A stretch of 64,000 nt of DNA from Phanerochaete sordida (lineage: Eukaryota; Basidiomycota; Agaricomycetes; Polyporales; Phanerochaetaceae). The position numbers and the translations under genes were made by a program. Within the stretch, counting starts at the first letter, position 1. Each line of letters starts with the position of its first letter. This document shows, in pieces, positions 45,195 through 56,040 of this stretch. The notes beneath the pieces are model-generated. The model had not been told where the DNA came from. It was given only the letters and a program-made list of their open reading frames with translations, and did no database searches. Location: assembly GCA_019973155.2 (NCBI GenBank), contig BPQB01000043.1, forward strand, positions 1 to 64,000, in the 5' to 3' direction.

Positions 45195-46700
45195 TTACCA
45201 CCCTGCGCCTTTTGAACTGTCCTCCGCGGAGTCCCTGGCACCCCAGGCACCTTCGCCTGACGCCTGCCATGTGTTACCCCATCCAGGTGTTGACAATTTG
45301 CTATCCGTCTCTGCCATGCTTGCCGGCTGCCATCCCTTCCAGTTGTTGGGCGGAGTCTGCACTTCTTCGTCGTCCGGATCTGACTCGGGCTCGCTTGCCT
45401 CTGTCGGCTCAGCCATGACGTCCTCTTTTGTATCGGGGTCAACGAGGACCAGCTCGTGGAATTGAATGGCCCATTCGAGGACTCTCTCTCCACTGCGGCT
45501 CACTGACAGTGCAGGATCTTGCTCCAATGCAGATACGAACAAGTCCAAAGCGCCTGCGCAAAGCTTGTCGATGTCCTTGTCAAACCAGATTTCGTGGACG
45601 GTGACACTTGTTTCCTGCCATTGTTGCATCCTCTCTTTCACAATGTTGCTGATTTCTGCCAGGTCAGAGGTACTGGAGACCCCGCATGCGTCATGGTGGT
45701 GAGTAGCAACTAAGCTGTGCACAGTCCCCGCCTGGGCCCGCCGCAGCGCGTCCTCGCTCTTCGCCGCCCTGGCGTTCACGGCCTCGTCGCCGTCGCGCCT
45801 GCGGAACGCCGCGACTTGGCTTGCGGGGCCGAGCGCGTCGTCGCGACCGAATGGATCGTTCTCCTGTGCGCGTCCGACGCCCGAGACGTCGACATCGTAC
45901 CCCCATTCGCTCGCCGCGGCGTCGCACCACGCGCGGAACTCGGTGCGCGTCCACTCGAATTTGTGGTCCGAGTGCCGGAAGACTCGCGCAGTGCGCCCGG
46001 TCGGGTCGCGGGTACCACGCCGCGCAGTGGGAGGCGCGTCCGGCGCCGTGAAGCGCGCGTTGAAGTCGTACGACGGCGTCGTGAGCAGCAGCAGCTGAGG
46101 GTGGTATACGCCGAGCAGCAGCGGCGCGAATTCGGCGAGGACGTCTTCCGGGAGGTGTTCGATTCTGCGAACAACGCGTGAGCACTGTCTATGGCGTACG
46201 CGTAGGGCGGGAGAGCGTGCACACGCACACTTCGGTCGAGACGATGCACTCTGCGCCGACGAACGCGGCGTTGTACGCCTCGAGGCCGCCGTGCCACAGC
46301 GTGACGTCGAGCGGCTCCCAGCGCGTGAACCACGGGTCCGCGGGCGGCGCGGCCGCGTCCGCCGCGCGGCGCACCTCACCGAGCTCGACGTCGAGCGCGT
46401 GGATCGTGTGGATGTGCAGCATGTCCTGCACCGTCGACGTGCCGTCCGCGCACGCGAGGCGCAGCGGGCCGCGCCACGGCGCGGGGTTGCAGAGGCAGGC
46501 GACTGTTTCGCCCTCGCCACACCCGATATCGATGACCTGTGCGCGCTGGGTCAGTGCAAACCGCAACACCAAAGAAATGGGGCGCGCACTTGTGTGACGC
46601 CTGCGCGCCGCATCTGGTCGAAGACCCAGCCGCGCCGCTGTAGGAAGAGTGCAGGCACAAAGGAGACGGAGAGCTCCTCCGCGGATGTTGCGTCGCTCAT
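45195..46700 (-). CDS. HEN1: HEN1-type small-RNA 2'-O-methyltransferase
   Basis: Exons 46700-46590, 46536-46229 and 46164-45195 encode 462 residues. The N-terminus FVPALFLQRRGWVFDQM is the typical HEN1 entry. The SAM site is VIDIGCGEGE (38-47). The metal-binding ExxEH motif spans E139-VIEH (E139, E142, H143), and exon 2's donor was set so that EVIEHL is restored. The downstream signature FRHSDHKFEWTRTEFRAWC contains the conserved His and the FEWTR block, and LLLLTTPSYDFNARF the PN/YN strand. HEN1 methylates the 3'-terminal ribose of small RNAs, protecting them from tailing and decay. The last ~190 residues are an extension: an acidic region (EASEPESDPDDEE) and a Trp/Gly-rich end (NNWKGWQ, GWGNTW, GAWGARD) whose WG/GW pairs resemble Argonaute-binding hooks (inference). 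Confidence 0.92.
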
Positions 46701-46962
46701 CGCTGTCTCGCGCGATACGGTTCGAGATGATGGCAGGAAGCAAGGAGGCGCGTTGGCGAACTGTAAGCGGGACGGAGCTGGCCTATTTCCCACAAATTTC
46801 CTGAATAAAATAGACGCAAGGGAAAACGGGGGAAGGGATACACAGCGAAGCTCCTAATTCGTACAGTTACATGTCTCTACAAAATAGCGAGGGAAAGCCG
46901 AATATTAGATCTCCTGGTATCCAAGAAATAACTCGATAGATCGTCAAACGGCAGAGATGTGT

Positions 46963-48335
46963 TTAGATGAGTCCGGCTGCTCTCAGGTCCCGCGCCAGCC
47001 GCGCCTCCGCCTCGCTCATGGTATGCGACTCGACCTCGTCGCCGATGTGCATTTCATCGGGCCCAAAGCTGAACCAAGTCCCCAAGGCATGCTGTGCGTT
47101 CGCGTTGCTATCGGGCTGGGTTTGCGTCTGCGTCGTGAGCGGTGGTGCAGAGGAGCGTATCGACCGTTCCCAGCGCTTCACGCGGAAGTAGCCTGCGAAA
47201 GATGACAGCAAGAGGAACCATCCTTCGCGAAGCAGAATCAGCGTGCGGTACGACGCAGGCAACGGGCGGCGGCTTACCCAGGGTCATCAGCAGGAACGCT
47301 ACCCAGTCCCGGGAGGTAAGATCGGAGTCGAGCGGCACGTCCACGACAGTGCCGTTTTGATACGTGGTGGATGAAAACGACGCGTGGTCGCCATCCGTGA
47401 CGGTGACGTTCGCCCATGCGGGGGCAGGCGCGACCTCTCCAGCGAGCTCCTCCGCCGTGCGTCGTCGTGATGCGAAACCAAATTGAATGAGCGTGAGGCC
47501 CAAGCCGACGCGCGAGCCGTACTTCGCGGCGTGAGTTGTGTGCAGAAGGTAGGTGAAGAGGAAGCCGATGAACTGGAAGAAGTAGGAGATGAACACGTTC
47601 GCGAAGAAGAGGTACCACGACCCCGTCGGCAGCTCGTCGACGATCATGTCGGCGTTCGGGTCGAGCGTCGAGGTCACGGTCGTCTCCCAGTACGGCGGGA
47701 CAGCGTCTGCCTGCGCCTCATTGTACGTCTGCGTGCACCGCTCGTCAGCAGCCTACGCGGCGGGGGGACAGGCGGGTGTGACTCACGGGCGGTGCCTGGT
47801 TCTGCGCCTCCTCGGGCACCATGTAGACACTACCGTCCTCATTGCGCACCTGCACCGTCCGGCCAGGCTTCGCCATGACGTTCGCGAACACCCCATCGTT
47901 CTCCATCCCTCCGCCGACGCTCCTGTGCCCCGCTGCGTCCGTGGGCACCCGCTGGTAATGCTGCGGGAGCAGCGCCCCCGCTATCCGCCTGAAGAACGAC
48001 GGACGGCCGGGGTGCGGGCGCACAGGCGAGTCGGGGAGCACGCCGTTCGAGTTGCCTATCGCATTCTGGTACGCAGTAGACGGACTCGGCGGGGAGCCGG
48101 GTGGGGGCAGGTCGTAGTCGTAGTCGCGCTCGAAGTCGTACGTCGGCGGCGTCGCCAAGTTCAGCTGGGGCCGGCCCTCCTGTGGTAGCCGAGGCGTGTG
48201 CCCTGGCACGAGCGGTGCAGACTCGGAGGGGTGCTCGTCTTCGTCGTCGTCCAGCTGGAACGCTTCGTGCATCTCGCGCTCGGCGTCGGGTACTGAACGC
48301 GGGTTAGGTAAAGGGGCATATTGGGCAGACGACAT
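46963..48335 (-). CDS. BSD2: Bsd2/Ndfip family ubiquitin-ligase adaptor
   Basis: Exons 48335-47787, 47728-47278 and 47192-46963 encode 409 residues. The N-terminal cytosolic part contains acidic clusters and the PY-type motif PPTYDF, plus VPPYWE just before the membrane domain, both plausible WW-domain ligands of Nedd4/Rsp5 ligases. LPTGSWYLFFANVFISYFFQ begins the first TM, followed by FIGFLFTYLLHTTHAAKYGSR and GLGLTLIQFGF, the hallmark of Bsd2/Ndfip. A third hydrophobic segment (DWVAFLLMTLGYF) follows a lumenal loop with N-glycosylation sequons (ANVT, QNGT). The C-terminal ~75 residues are cytosolic. Bsd2 sends metal transporters and other membrane proteins to the vacuole through Rsp5. Intron 2 (85 nt) interrupts the third TM. 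Confidence 0.9.
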
Positions 48336-48370
48336 GGCGAGAGAGTGGACGAGAACCGTGTACACACGGA

Positions 48371-48380
48371 ATATATATAA
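48371..48380 (-). promoter_or_regulatory. Possible TATA box of the Bsd2/Ndfip gene
   Basis: An ATATATATAA run lies about 36 bp upstream of the minus-strand start at 48335. It sits in the 361-bp space before the end of the C3HC gene, which otherwise shows nothing. Confidence 0.45.
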
Positions 48381-48696
48381 GTTATAGAAGAGCGTTGCCA
48401 GAGAAGAGAGATGCAGTGAACATAGGGAAAGTCCAAGATGGTGTGTGTAAGAGGAAAGGCGGTGGTGCGCTAAATCAGGCCCAGCCTCACCCGAGAGCGC
48501 CGAAGCCAAGCTTCAGTCCCATGGGGCCGGGCCCGCACGACAGATGGTCGTTGCCAACATGGCAGTCATATACCAGATAGATGAGCTAAATGCGCTGGGA
48601 AAAGGCTCGATAGAGAAGAACGTCCAGGATAAGCGATTGCGATGACTATGATACAATACAAGACAGAGATGCAGCACGGATACACAATTGTGTCCA

Positions 48697-50783
48697 CTAC
48701 CCGAGCAAGCCTTTGACATACTTGAGAAGATCTCGTCCCTGTACAACGAGCCATGGTTACTCTGTGAGCCTACACAGAAAACAAACAGACTTACCCCTCG
48801 AGTCTTTACTCCTTCTACCATGGCATCCACTTGATCCAGCTCAGGGACCTCTCCTTCGCCGCGAGCGTCCGTGTCCGCCGAGTTTCGAGTAGCCGGGGGC
48901 TCAGCGATGCTACGTGACCGACCTAGTCTCTGCCGCTGTGTAGCACCGTATCGCAAGACCATCGACATGACAGCTCTCCAGCCTTCGATGGCTTGGAGCT
49001 GACCATTGACAGGGAGCGATGATGTACCCGAGCCGAAAACGTATGGCTCGGCTCGTGCCAGTGACGCTTCCTGGCGAGAGGCAGGGGCGACAGGAGGTGA
49101 CGGTAGAACAGTCGATTTGACGACGTATGGACAATACGACCGGTGTTCCCTGAGGACATCCAGCTGTCTTCGTGGCTGACTGGACGCCTCTCCGGCCAAG
49201 GACGGGCCAGACGGCATAGGAACTGGTTCACCGTTGGTATGTGGCTGAGGGATGAATGCCCAGAGGCCGACCCGACGCTGGCACAGAGGGCAGAAGAGGA
49301 GTGTGCTGTCCGGTTTTGCTCTGGAGATAGCGGATGCACTCGCGCTAGCCACGCTCATGGCACTGATGCCTCCGCCGCGCGTGGTGAATGACGGCTGGGG
49401 ACTCAATGGTACGGGGGTCGAGCTCCGTGATATGGACGAATGATTCAGATTGTGCGCCGGCCTTCTTGGGGTCGACGGTGCGACGGACGCTGACCGCGAG
49501 ATTGAGGTAGGCTGAGTAACCTCGGATGGCGTGGTCGGCAGCACAATCGTCCATCCGAAGAGCGCAGCTAATATAGCGGTCTCGGAAGGTTCCCCTGGCT
49601 CATCGGCATCCATAGAGGTTGTGTCCGAGTCAGGATCGCCAAAGATAGTATCCTTGTGTAACTTGAAGGAGCGCAGGACCGCGAGTAGTGCCTGGATCTG
49701 AGCTGCCGACTGCAAAATATGTGAATCTAGATCTGCGACTAGTGGACGCAAAACTCACAAGTGGGTGCTTGATCTGTACATCCTTGATCACAACATCCAA
49801 TTTCGCCGCTCGAGCCTTGAGCTCTCTCGTCGTAGCCAAAGGGGTCTGGAGGGGGACCCGATATATCGAATCTGCGAAGCTGTGAGCAGCGTTCACGGGC
49901 GAAGCAACTTCAGCATATACCCTCGCACTGCTTCGATTTCCATGGGCAGCCATCCTTGTGCATAGCCACCAAGTTGGTTCGCATCTTCTCGACGAGTGCT
50001 GCCGCTACACATCGCGATTATCTTTAGTACAAGAAGAGCATCGAGCCACACACACATACCAGCATCTCTGGTCATTCCGTGACTATTCGCTACCACCCAA
50101 GAGACGCCACAGATCCCGCACACCAGTCTGTCCTTGCCTTCGTTGACCCAACCACACTTCGCAGCAGCCACTGCATCTATTGCGGAGGGCTTGTTGGCGT
50201 ACGTGGTGAGCTTATAGGTCGAGAGGCGAGAGAGGAAAGATGTTGTTGAAGATGGACGGTACTCGGAAGCGGTTGAGGGTGCGGATAGGACTGAGAGCGA
50301 AGGTGTGTGCCCGGGCTTGAACGGTATTGACTTGCGAGTCCTCGTGGCGGCACGGTTCAATATGGAGACAAAGTGTGGTGCTGTCTTCGCGAGGTTGTCC
50401 AGCCGCGACGTCGACGCTGGTCTACGAGAAGGAGAGAGATGCGTTGGCAGGGCGCTGAGGATCGAGCTTGCGAAACATACTCCTTGGAGTCTTTCGTGAT
50501 TCCGTACTTCGCAAGAGTCGAGTACAATGAGCGGGAGAGCTTGGCTCGTTTCGACGGAGGTGGAGCTTCTGAGGATATTGGTGAGCCCACTGCCTCGTCC
50601 AACTTGTGGATCGCATCTTCAAACTTGCGCTGCAAACCTGTCAGTCTTCGAACAAATGAGCTTTAGACATACAACTGCACACACCTTGAAACTGCGATCC
50701 CCAGAGCTATCGATGGTTCCACTTGCAACGTTCGAGCCGCTCGCTGCGTAAGGACTGGAGCCCGATGCTGCTATAGTGGACAT
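48697..50783 (-). CDS. RSM1: C3HC zinc-finger protein, Rsm1/NIPA (ZC3HC1) type
   Basis: Seven exons: 50783-50685, 50629-50481, 50421-50060, 50004-49921, 49871-49759, 49709-48795 and 48738-48697; 587 residues. The C3HC domain spans about residues 125-230: FLSRLSTYKLTTYANKP, AAAKCGWVNEGKDRLVC, GICGVSWVV, LVEKMRTNLVAMHKDGCPW and KSKQCEDSIYRVPL. A second Rsm1-like block follows in exon 6 with LLFCPLCQRRVGLWAF and DVLREHRSYCPYV, including GWRAVMSMVLRYG. The family covers fission-yeast Rsm1 (mRNA export) and human ZC3HC1/NIPA at the nuclear basket. The last exon (13 codons, RDLLKYVKGLLG then stop) was chosen because its acceptor keeps the frame. Serine-rich linkers separate the two finger blocks. 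Confidence 0.92.
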
Positions 50784-51486
50784 GGTGGGTGTGAAGAGAC
50801 GTTGGATGGTGAAGCTGAAGGTTGGGCACGCGCGCACCGCAATCGGCACGCGTCAGGGCGCCTTGGGCGCCTATCGCGTGTCCAGACCACGGGTGGGCTG
50901 CCGCGCCTTTCGACCATGCCGCCATGCACGCTTTGGTACACGGAGGCAGGCACTTCTTAATACACAACAACATAGTCGTACAGAGGTACGTGCTCTAGCA
51001 AATTTGCAATGGACAGTGTCTAACTCTTGGATTTAGTACTGAGTCGCGCCCGTAGGGTTGACCCATGCCGTTCACGCCGATACTTCCAAATGAATGCTCT
51101 TTAAAACGCTCCGGACAGCGCGCTCTCGAACGCACTTGGCGGACAATGTTCTGATACGCCAGCTGGAACGGCGAGATGTACCTTTACAGAAGGAGCATGC
51201 AGCGATGATCATGCGCGGTACCGTCTCACGCACGTCTCACGGCCTGCCTTTCGCCGTAGGTATCTTTCCTGCATCTCTCGGTAAAATCCTGGCACTCTTG
51301 GATGGCTTGGCACTGTATTTACTCAACTCAGATAGGGTCACAAGGCCTTCGCGGACCTGAACGTAACAGCATGGACGGGCATGATTACCGTAGAGCGCAG
51401 CAAGCCGCTCAGCGCATGCCTCCGAGCAAATGCCTCAGCGAATCCGTGAATGTATTCTCCGGACATCACACACCGCTCCTCTCGCG
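50784..51486. other. Intergenic region between divergent genes
   Basis: Upstream DNA of the C3HC gene and of the secreted WDC-repeat gene. Only short frames with no protein character are seen. Confidence 0.5.
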
Positions 51487-51493
51487 TATATAA
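51487..51493 (+). promoter_or_regulatory. TATA box of the WDC-repeat gene
   Basis: TATATAA lies 42 bp upstream of the first possible ATG (51529) and 51 bp upstream of the second (51538). The 5' UTR would be very short and favours either start. Confidence 0.55.
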
Positions 51494-51528
51494 TCCTTTG
51501 GTTCGGAAGGCCTGCTTCGACAATATTC

Positions 51529-52564
51529 ATGGCCATCATGAAGCGAACACTTCTTCCCTTCGTCTTCGCTGGGGTCGTCGTCGCCGATCTTACGACCACC
51601 TTTCCGTGTGGTCTTCCTGGAGAGCCCACTCCGGGTGTGCTAGTCTGTCCGACCACATATTCCACACCCTCTCAGCCGATCCATACAGGTCTGCAGTAAT
51701 CTCAGACTCTTTGCGACCTGCTGACACCCGAATTTTGCTCGAAATATAGTGTCCCCGAGCTCCGCCTCAGGACCGACCACCTGGGATTGCATCCTGCCCA
51801 ACGGTCAGACCGTCCAGGGTCCTTGCCCCTCATCGACAACCGTCTTGCCTCCCGTTCCCCCTCCGTCTGATACCACCACGTACTGGGACTGTATCCTCCC
51901 AAACGGGCAGACCGTCCAGGGTCCCTGTCCCTCATCGACGACCACCCTACCTCCTGTTCCTCCTCCATCTGATACCACCACGTACTGGGACTGCATACTC
52001 CCGAATGGTCAGACCGTCGAGGGCCCCTGCCCTTCCTCGACGCCCATCGGCGGCACTACCACGGATTTCCCGCCGGTTCCTCCCCCCTCCGCTACCACGA
52101 CGTACTGGGACTGCATCCTGCCGAACGGGCAGACTGTAGAAGGTCCCTGCCCTTCCTCGACGACCAGCTTGCCTCCCGTCCCTCCTACGTCTGCGACGAC
52201 AACGTGGGACTGTTTCCCCGACGGCACCACTATCAAGGGCCCCTGCCCCAGCGCGACGTCTACTCCTCAGCCCACGGTGAGTCGCTACGTTGTAGTTATC
52301 TGCCGTTTATTGACTATGTTACGTTATCAGCGGGCTCAGTGCGGAGGTGTGTACATCGTTGGGCATGCAGGTACAAAGCTAACATGGATCTCGACCACAG
52401 GGCTCTACTTCAATGGCCCCCAGGAGTGCGTGGTTGGGAGCACTTGTACAGTGATTAATCAGGTCAGTATCTGGGTGTCTGTCTACTACGCAATGGTACT
52501 CGGCTGATCACTGTTTCTACAGTTCTATTCTCAATGCCTGCCAGACAGTCTTAGTCTGTCTTAA
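51529..52564 (+). CDS. Secreted protein with five Cys repeats and C-terminal CBM1
   Basis: Exons 51529-51688, 51750-52276, 52331-52346, 52401-52462 and 52523-52564 give 268 residues; ATG 51538 would shorten it by three. A signal peptide covers about residues 1-20 (KRTLLPFVFAGVVVADL). Then come five tandem units of about 34 residues of the form WDCILPNGQTVxGPCPSST followed by a Pro/Thr linker (LPPVPPPSDTTTY); unit 5 is divergent (WDCFPDGTTIKGPCPS). The C-terminus is a fungal cellulose-binding module of family 1: AQCGG, then GPQECVVGSTCTVIN and FYSQCL, with four Cys as expected. The CBM1 is assembled from three small exons, one of only 16 nt. An extracellular, cellulose-bound protein is expected. 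No catalytic domain is present, and the repeat is unknown to me. Confidence 0.85.
51782..52276 (+). repeat. Five tandem coding repeats of about 102 bp
   Basis: Units start at TGG codons 51782, 51884, 51986, 52106 and 52205. The first two steps are exactly 102 bp; unit 3 carries an 18-bp (six-codon) insertion, and unit 4 is 99 bp long. Units 1-4 are nearly identical in protein and very similar in DNA, pointing to recent duplication; unit 5 is older or diverged. Each unit holds two cysteines 12 residues apart. Confidence 0.9.
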
Positions 52565-53038
52565 TGCGAGATGAATACGAACAATTGGCGGGCGAGTTAT
52601 GTCCGCTCTCGCTAGCGGCGTCGTAATTTATTCTATGAACTCGCATTTGCCTGGATCCAACTTAGGCTGTGACTCGAATGATGAGCTCTACACACCCGTC
52701 TTAAGTGCTCTCAGCGCCTCACATAACGCACATTCGAGCCGCGACCGCCGACCGAGCACGTCGAGAGTGCCTGAGCCTGATCTTCACGCGGCGCCGGGGT
52801 CATCCAGCTCAACAGAATCGCACGTGCGCTCGAAAAGTCCGAGTCAGACTGCAGACTGCATTGAGTCAGAGGCGGGGCTCGAGAGTCGAGACGCGTCTTG
52901 GTCGCATGCGCGACCAAATGAGTGTCCCGTGACTCAACGCGGTGCCTTTGTTTGGGTCATTATTTGTTCGGCACCGGAGGCATTCTCACGTGTCTCCCGA
53001 ACCGGCACCTTCTCTCTTCCTGCCACCCACCTCGTGCA
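52565..53038. other. Intergenic region upstream of RAD52
   Basis: The reading frame of RAD52 stays open far upstream of 53112, but the peptide there (Ser/Arg-rich, no family similarity) looks non-coding. Nothing else is seen. Confidence 0.5.
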
Positions 53039-53044
53039 TATAAG
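53039..53044 (+). promoter_or_regulatory. Possible TATA box of RAD52
   Basis: TATAAG lies 73 bp upstream of the ATG at 53112, followed by a C/T-rich leader. Its position supports the downstream start rather than the longer open frame. Confidence 0.45.
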
Positions 53045-53111
53045 CCCGCCACGCCATCTTCATCCCTTCCTCACGACCTTCAACAGCGCTGTCTTCTGCT
53101 CTGCGCAGTGC

Positions 53112-55232
53112 ATGGCTGGCTCATTCAGCGGGCACCTCATCGACTCGTTCCTCACCGCCCAGCAACAGTCTCGCGGCCCCTTCGGCCAGAACACACCCGC
53201 CGACCCGCCCATCTCCGTGTACGGCGCGATGTCCTTCGCACCGTCGATGCACGGCTCCTTCGGCGCGAACGCCGCCGCGCCACCCCCGCCCGTCTTTCAG
53301 GACATCTCGGAGGAGACCGCAGTGCGCATCGCAACCTTGCAGGCGAAGCTCAACAAGAAACTCGGCCCTGAATTCGTATCGCAACGTCCTGGTCCAGGCG
53401 GAGGTCCGAAGCTGACGTATGTCGAAGGCTGGAAGGCCCTCAACCTCGCGAACGATGTCTTTGGCTACAATGGCTGGAGTTCGAACGTCGTTAGCCTTCA
53501 GACAGACTATATCGACCACAACGAGCAGACTCAAAGGTTCAACGTTGGAGTGACGGCTATTGTGCGCGTGACCTTGAGGGATGGTGTGTATCATGAAGAC
53601 ATCGGGTATGGGATGTTGGAAAATTCGAAGAGCAAAGGTGCCGCTCTGGACAAGGTACGTGGTTGGTTCGAGAGTAAGCAGTCCACAGACATACTGCGCT
53701 CTCAATATTACGAACTTCAAATTTATTAACGAGTTTTATGCGGATGTAGTGCAAGAAAGAAGCTGTCACAGACGGTATGAAACGGGCTCTACGGAATTTT
53801 GGAAATTTGCTAGGAAACTGTCTGTACGACAAGTCATATACCCAAGAGGTCGTCAAAATGAAGGTCGTACCCGTAAGTTCTATAGTATATATACAGGATT
53901 TTCCCTCATTGTCGACTGTGCCCACCTTCGCCTCGGCCAATAGCCCAAGTTTGACCCAAGTGAGCTGCACCGACGACCAGAGTGTGACCCCAACCGGAAC
54001 AACGCTGGTCCCTCGAAGCCTCCTCCTGCTGCCTCCAGCTCGACGTCTGCTCCTGTCTCTGGTCCGTCTGGTGCAAACAATTATGCAGCGAACCAGTCTG
54101 CTCCCCAGCCTATGCCGCCACCGCCACATGCGCAAGGCGCTTCCGGCACGACGACATTCACGAACAACTCAGCGCCAAGCAAGACTTTTGCCGCCGCGTC
54201 TTCAAGTGTAACAAATGCTACAACGTCTGGTCATGCGAAGGGTTCATCAAATCTGCCAGCTCAGAATTCTACCAACAACCAACCTCAGCATCAACCACCA
54301 CCACCACCACAGCAGAGACCAGGATCGAGGATCATCTACGAGCCGAAGACACCAGCGCCGCAACCTGCTACAACGTCTGCCACAGGGTCCGACAGGCGCG
54401 TCAGCTTCGCACCTGCACCACAGGCGTCCGTCGCTGGACCGTCCGCGGCGCCACCGTCCGCGTCGACAGCCCGACCGCCGGTCGCGAAGCCCCGCGATGA
54501 CACGTACGAAGAAGAGGACTCCTACGGCCTGCACTCCGAAGACGACGCGTTCTACGCGGCGATAGACCTCGGCGACGGCGCAGCGGACCTCGGACCGCCT
54601 ATCCACTTCGAGGGCATCGAGGAGTTCGTCATGACGAACTGCTCGCTGAGCGACATCGAGGACGGGCCGAGCGTCCTCGGCGGGTTCAAGCCACCGCCTG
54701 CTGCCGCTCAGCCCGCTCAGCAACAGCCGCAGCAGCAACCGCAGCAGCAGAATCGCCCGAGTGTGCCTCAACAGAGTCGTCCAGGGCAGCAGCCGAGATA
54801 TTCCGGACAGTCCAACAACGCGTCCGGCCAGCTACCGAACACCTCAGGACAGCAGCCCGGGTCGTCGTCTACGAACCAGCCGGTGCGCTCGAGCCAGGCG
54901 GCGTCCGGCGCGTTCCACTTCCCGAAGGGCCCGGTACGTCCTCGACTACCCCGGCATCGGCACCCAGCTGACTTGCGTGTCCGCAGAACCAGAGCACGAG
55001 CGCGAAGCCGCCTTCGGGGTCGGGCACTGGCATAAAGCGCCCCGCGGACGCCATGAGGTGCGTGCCGTACTATGTATGCGCGCTCCTTGCTGACTACAAC
55101 ACTTGCAGGGAACCACCGGCGCGCCGCCCTGCGCAGGGGATGGGTCTCGCGCATGCTTCAGGCTCGCGCCGCGAGCCACTCGCGATGATTGACGTTGTAG
55201 AAGGGGGAGACTTCAAGCGCGCCAAGCGGTAG
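53112..55232 (+). CDS. RAD52: RAD52 recombination mediator
   Basis: Exons 53112-53654, 53750-53872, 53944-54933, 54987-55057 and 55109-55232 encode 616 residues. The N-terminal DNA-binding/ring domain lies at about 70-220: [67 protein letters not shown] and [27 protein letters not shown], all signature segments. A long disordered Pro/Gln/Ser-rich region follows, with a conserved-looking acidic patch ([24 protein letters not shown]), a candidate Rad51/RPA-binding element, and a Gln run near residue 490. The C-terminus is basic ([19 protein letters not shown]). Rad52 anneals single strands and loads Rad51 in double-strand-break repair. Exon 2 (123 nt) was set by the frame across CKKEAVTDG. Confidence 0.95.
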
Positions 55233-55981
55233 CGCTGCCAAACATGTTCCTTCCAACTTTTTTTCTGTCCGGGTCTCAGATGGTCGCTCGATGGACCTAC
55301 TTGCACGATTGCCGTTCACATCCTCGCATACCCCCATCGCAAGTCTCACTGCCATTGTATTCAATCCAGGCGTCGCCAACCATCGGCTCACACACTTTCC
55401 ACACACAATCTTACGTTTGTATAATAATTTACGTCCTCATTGCACGACAGCTTGGACAACGCTAACGCTGCTCGTCTCTTGCGTGCAATGACGACGAAGC
55501 GGCGTTGTTTTGCGACCGCCGGTGACACAGCTTGAATTCCTGCACTGTCCTCGAGCGTCCGTGTCGATTGGTAAGACAACCCTGCACTCCTTGACGAGCA
55601 GACATGCAGCACACACGGGCTCTATATTCCTACCAGGATATCAATGCATTCAAGGTGGCACCCGGATTCTGGCGCGGGATGGCTCCGCGACGGCGAGCGG
55701 ACGCTGGCTCGGACTCGAAGTAAGGTTCGGTGAACCCTGCCCGAGACTCGTTGCGCTCCGTCGCCTGGAACTATGCAGGTGCGTTTGAACTTATCGGACA
55801 CTGTTCTCTGTCATCCCCTACATATCTGCTGTATCTCACGCATGGACGTAACAGACTCTCCGAGCCGGAACAAGAACCTGATTGCAACGACAGACTGACG
55901 TTCCGGCACAGGCGACGAACATCTTTCAAGATCTCCTTGGGCAGGCGTGGAAGCTTGTCGTTGGGAACCATCTCATGCACG
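55233..55981. other. Intergenic region between RAD52 and the OYE-family gene
   Basis: T/C-rich 3' UTR-like DNA follows RAD52 (about 55240-55500). The rest has no gene-like frame. Confidence 0.5.
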
Positions 55982-55987
55982 TATAAA
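55982..55987 (+). promoter_or_regulatory. Possible TATA box of the OYE-family gene
   Basis: TATAAA lies 59 bp upstream of the ATG at 56041. Confidence 0.5.
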
Positions 55988-56040
55988 GGACGTCGAGGGG
56001 AATCTGCACCCCCAGTCCAAATTCGCCCAGCCAATTTCCC

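Noticed and set aside
52599..53111. Longer RAD52 with an upstream start
   Set aside because: The frame is open, but the extra peptide has no RAD52 character and a TATA-like box at 53039 lies inside it.
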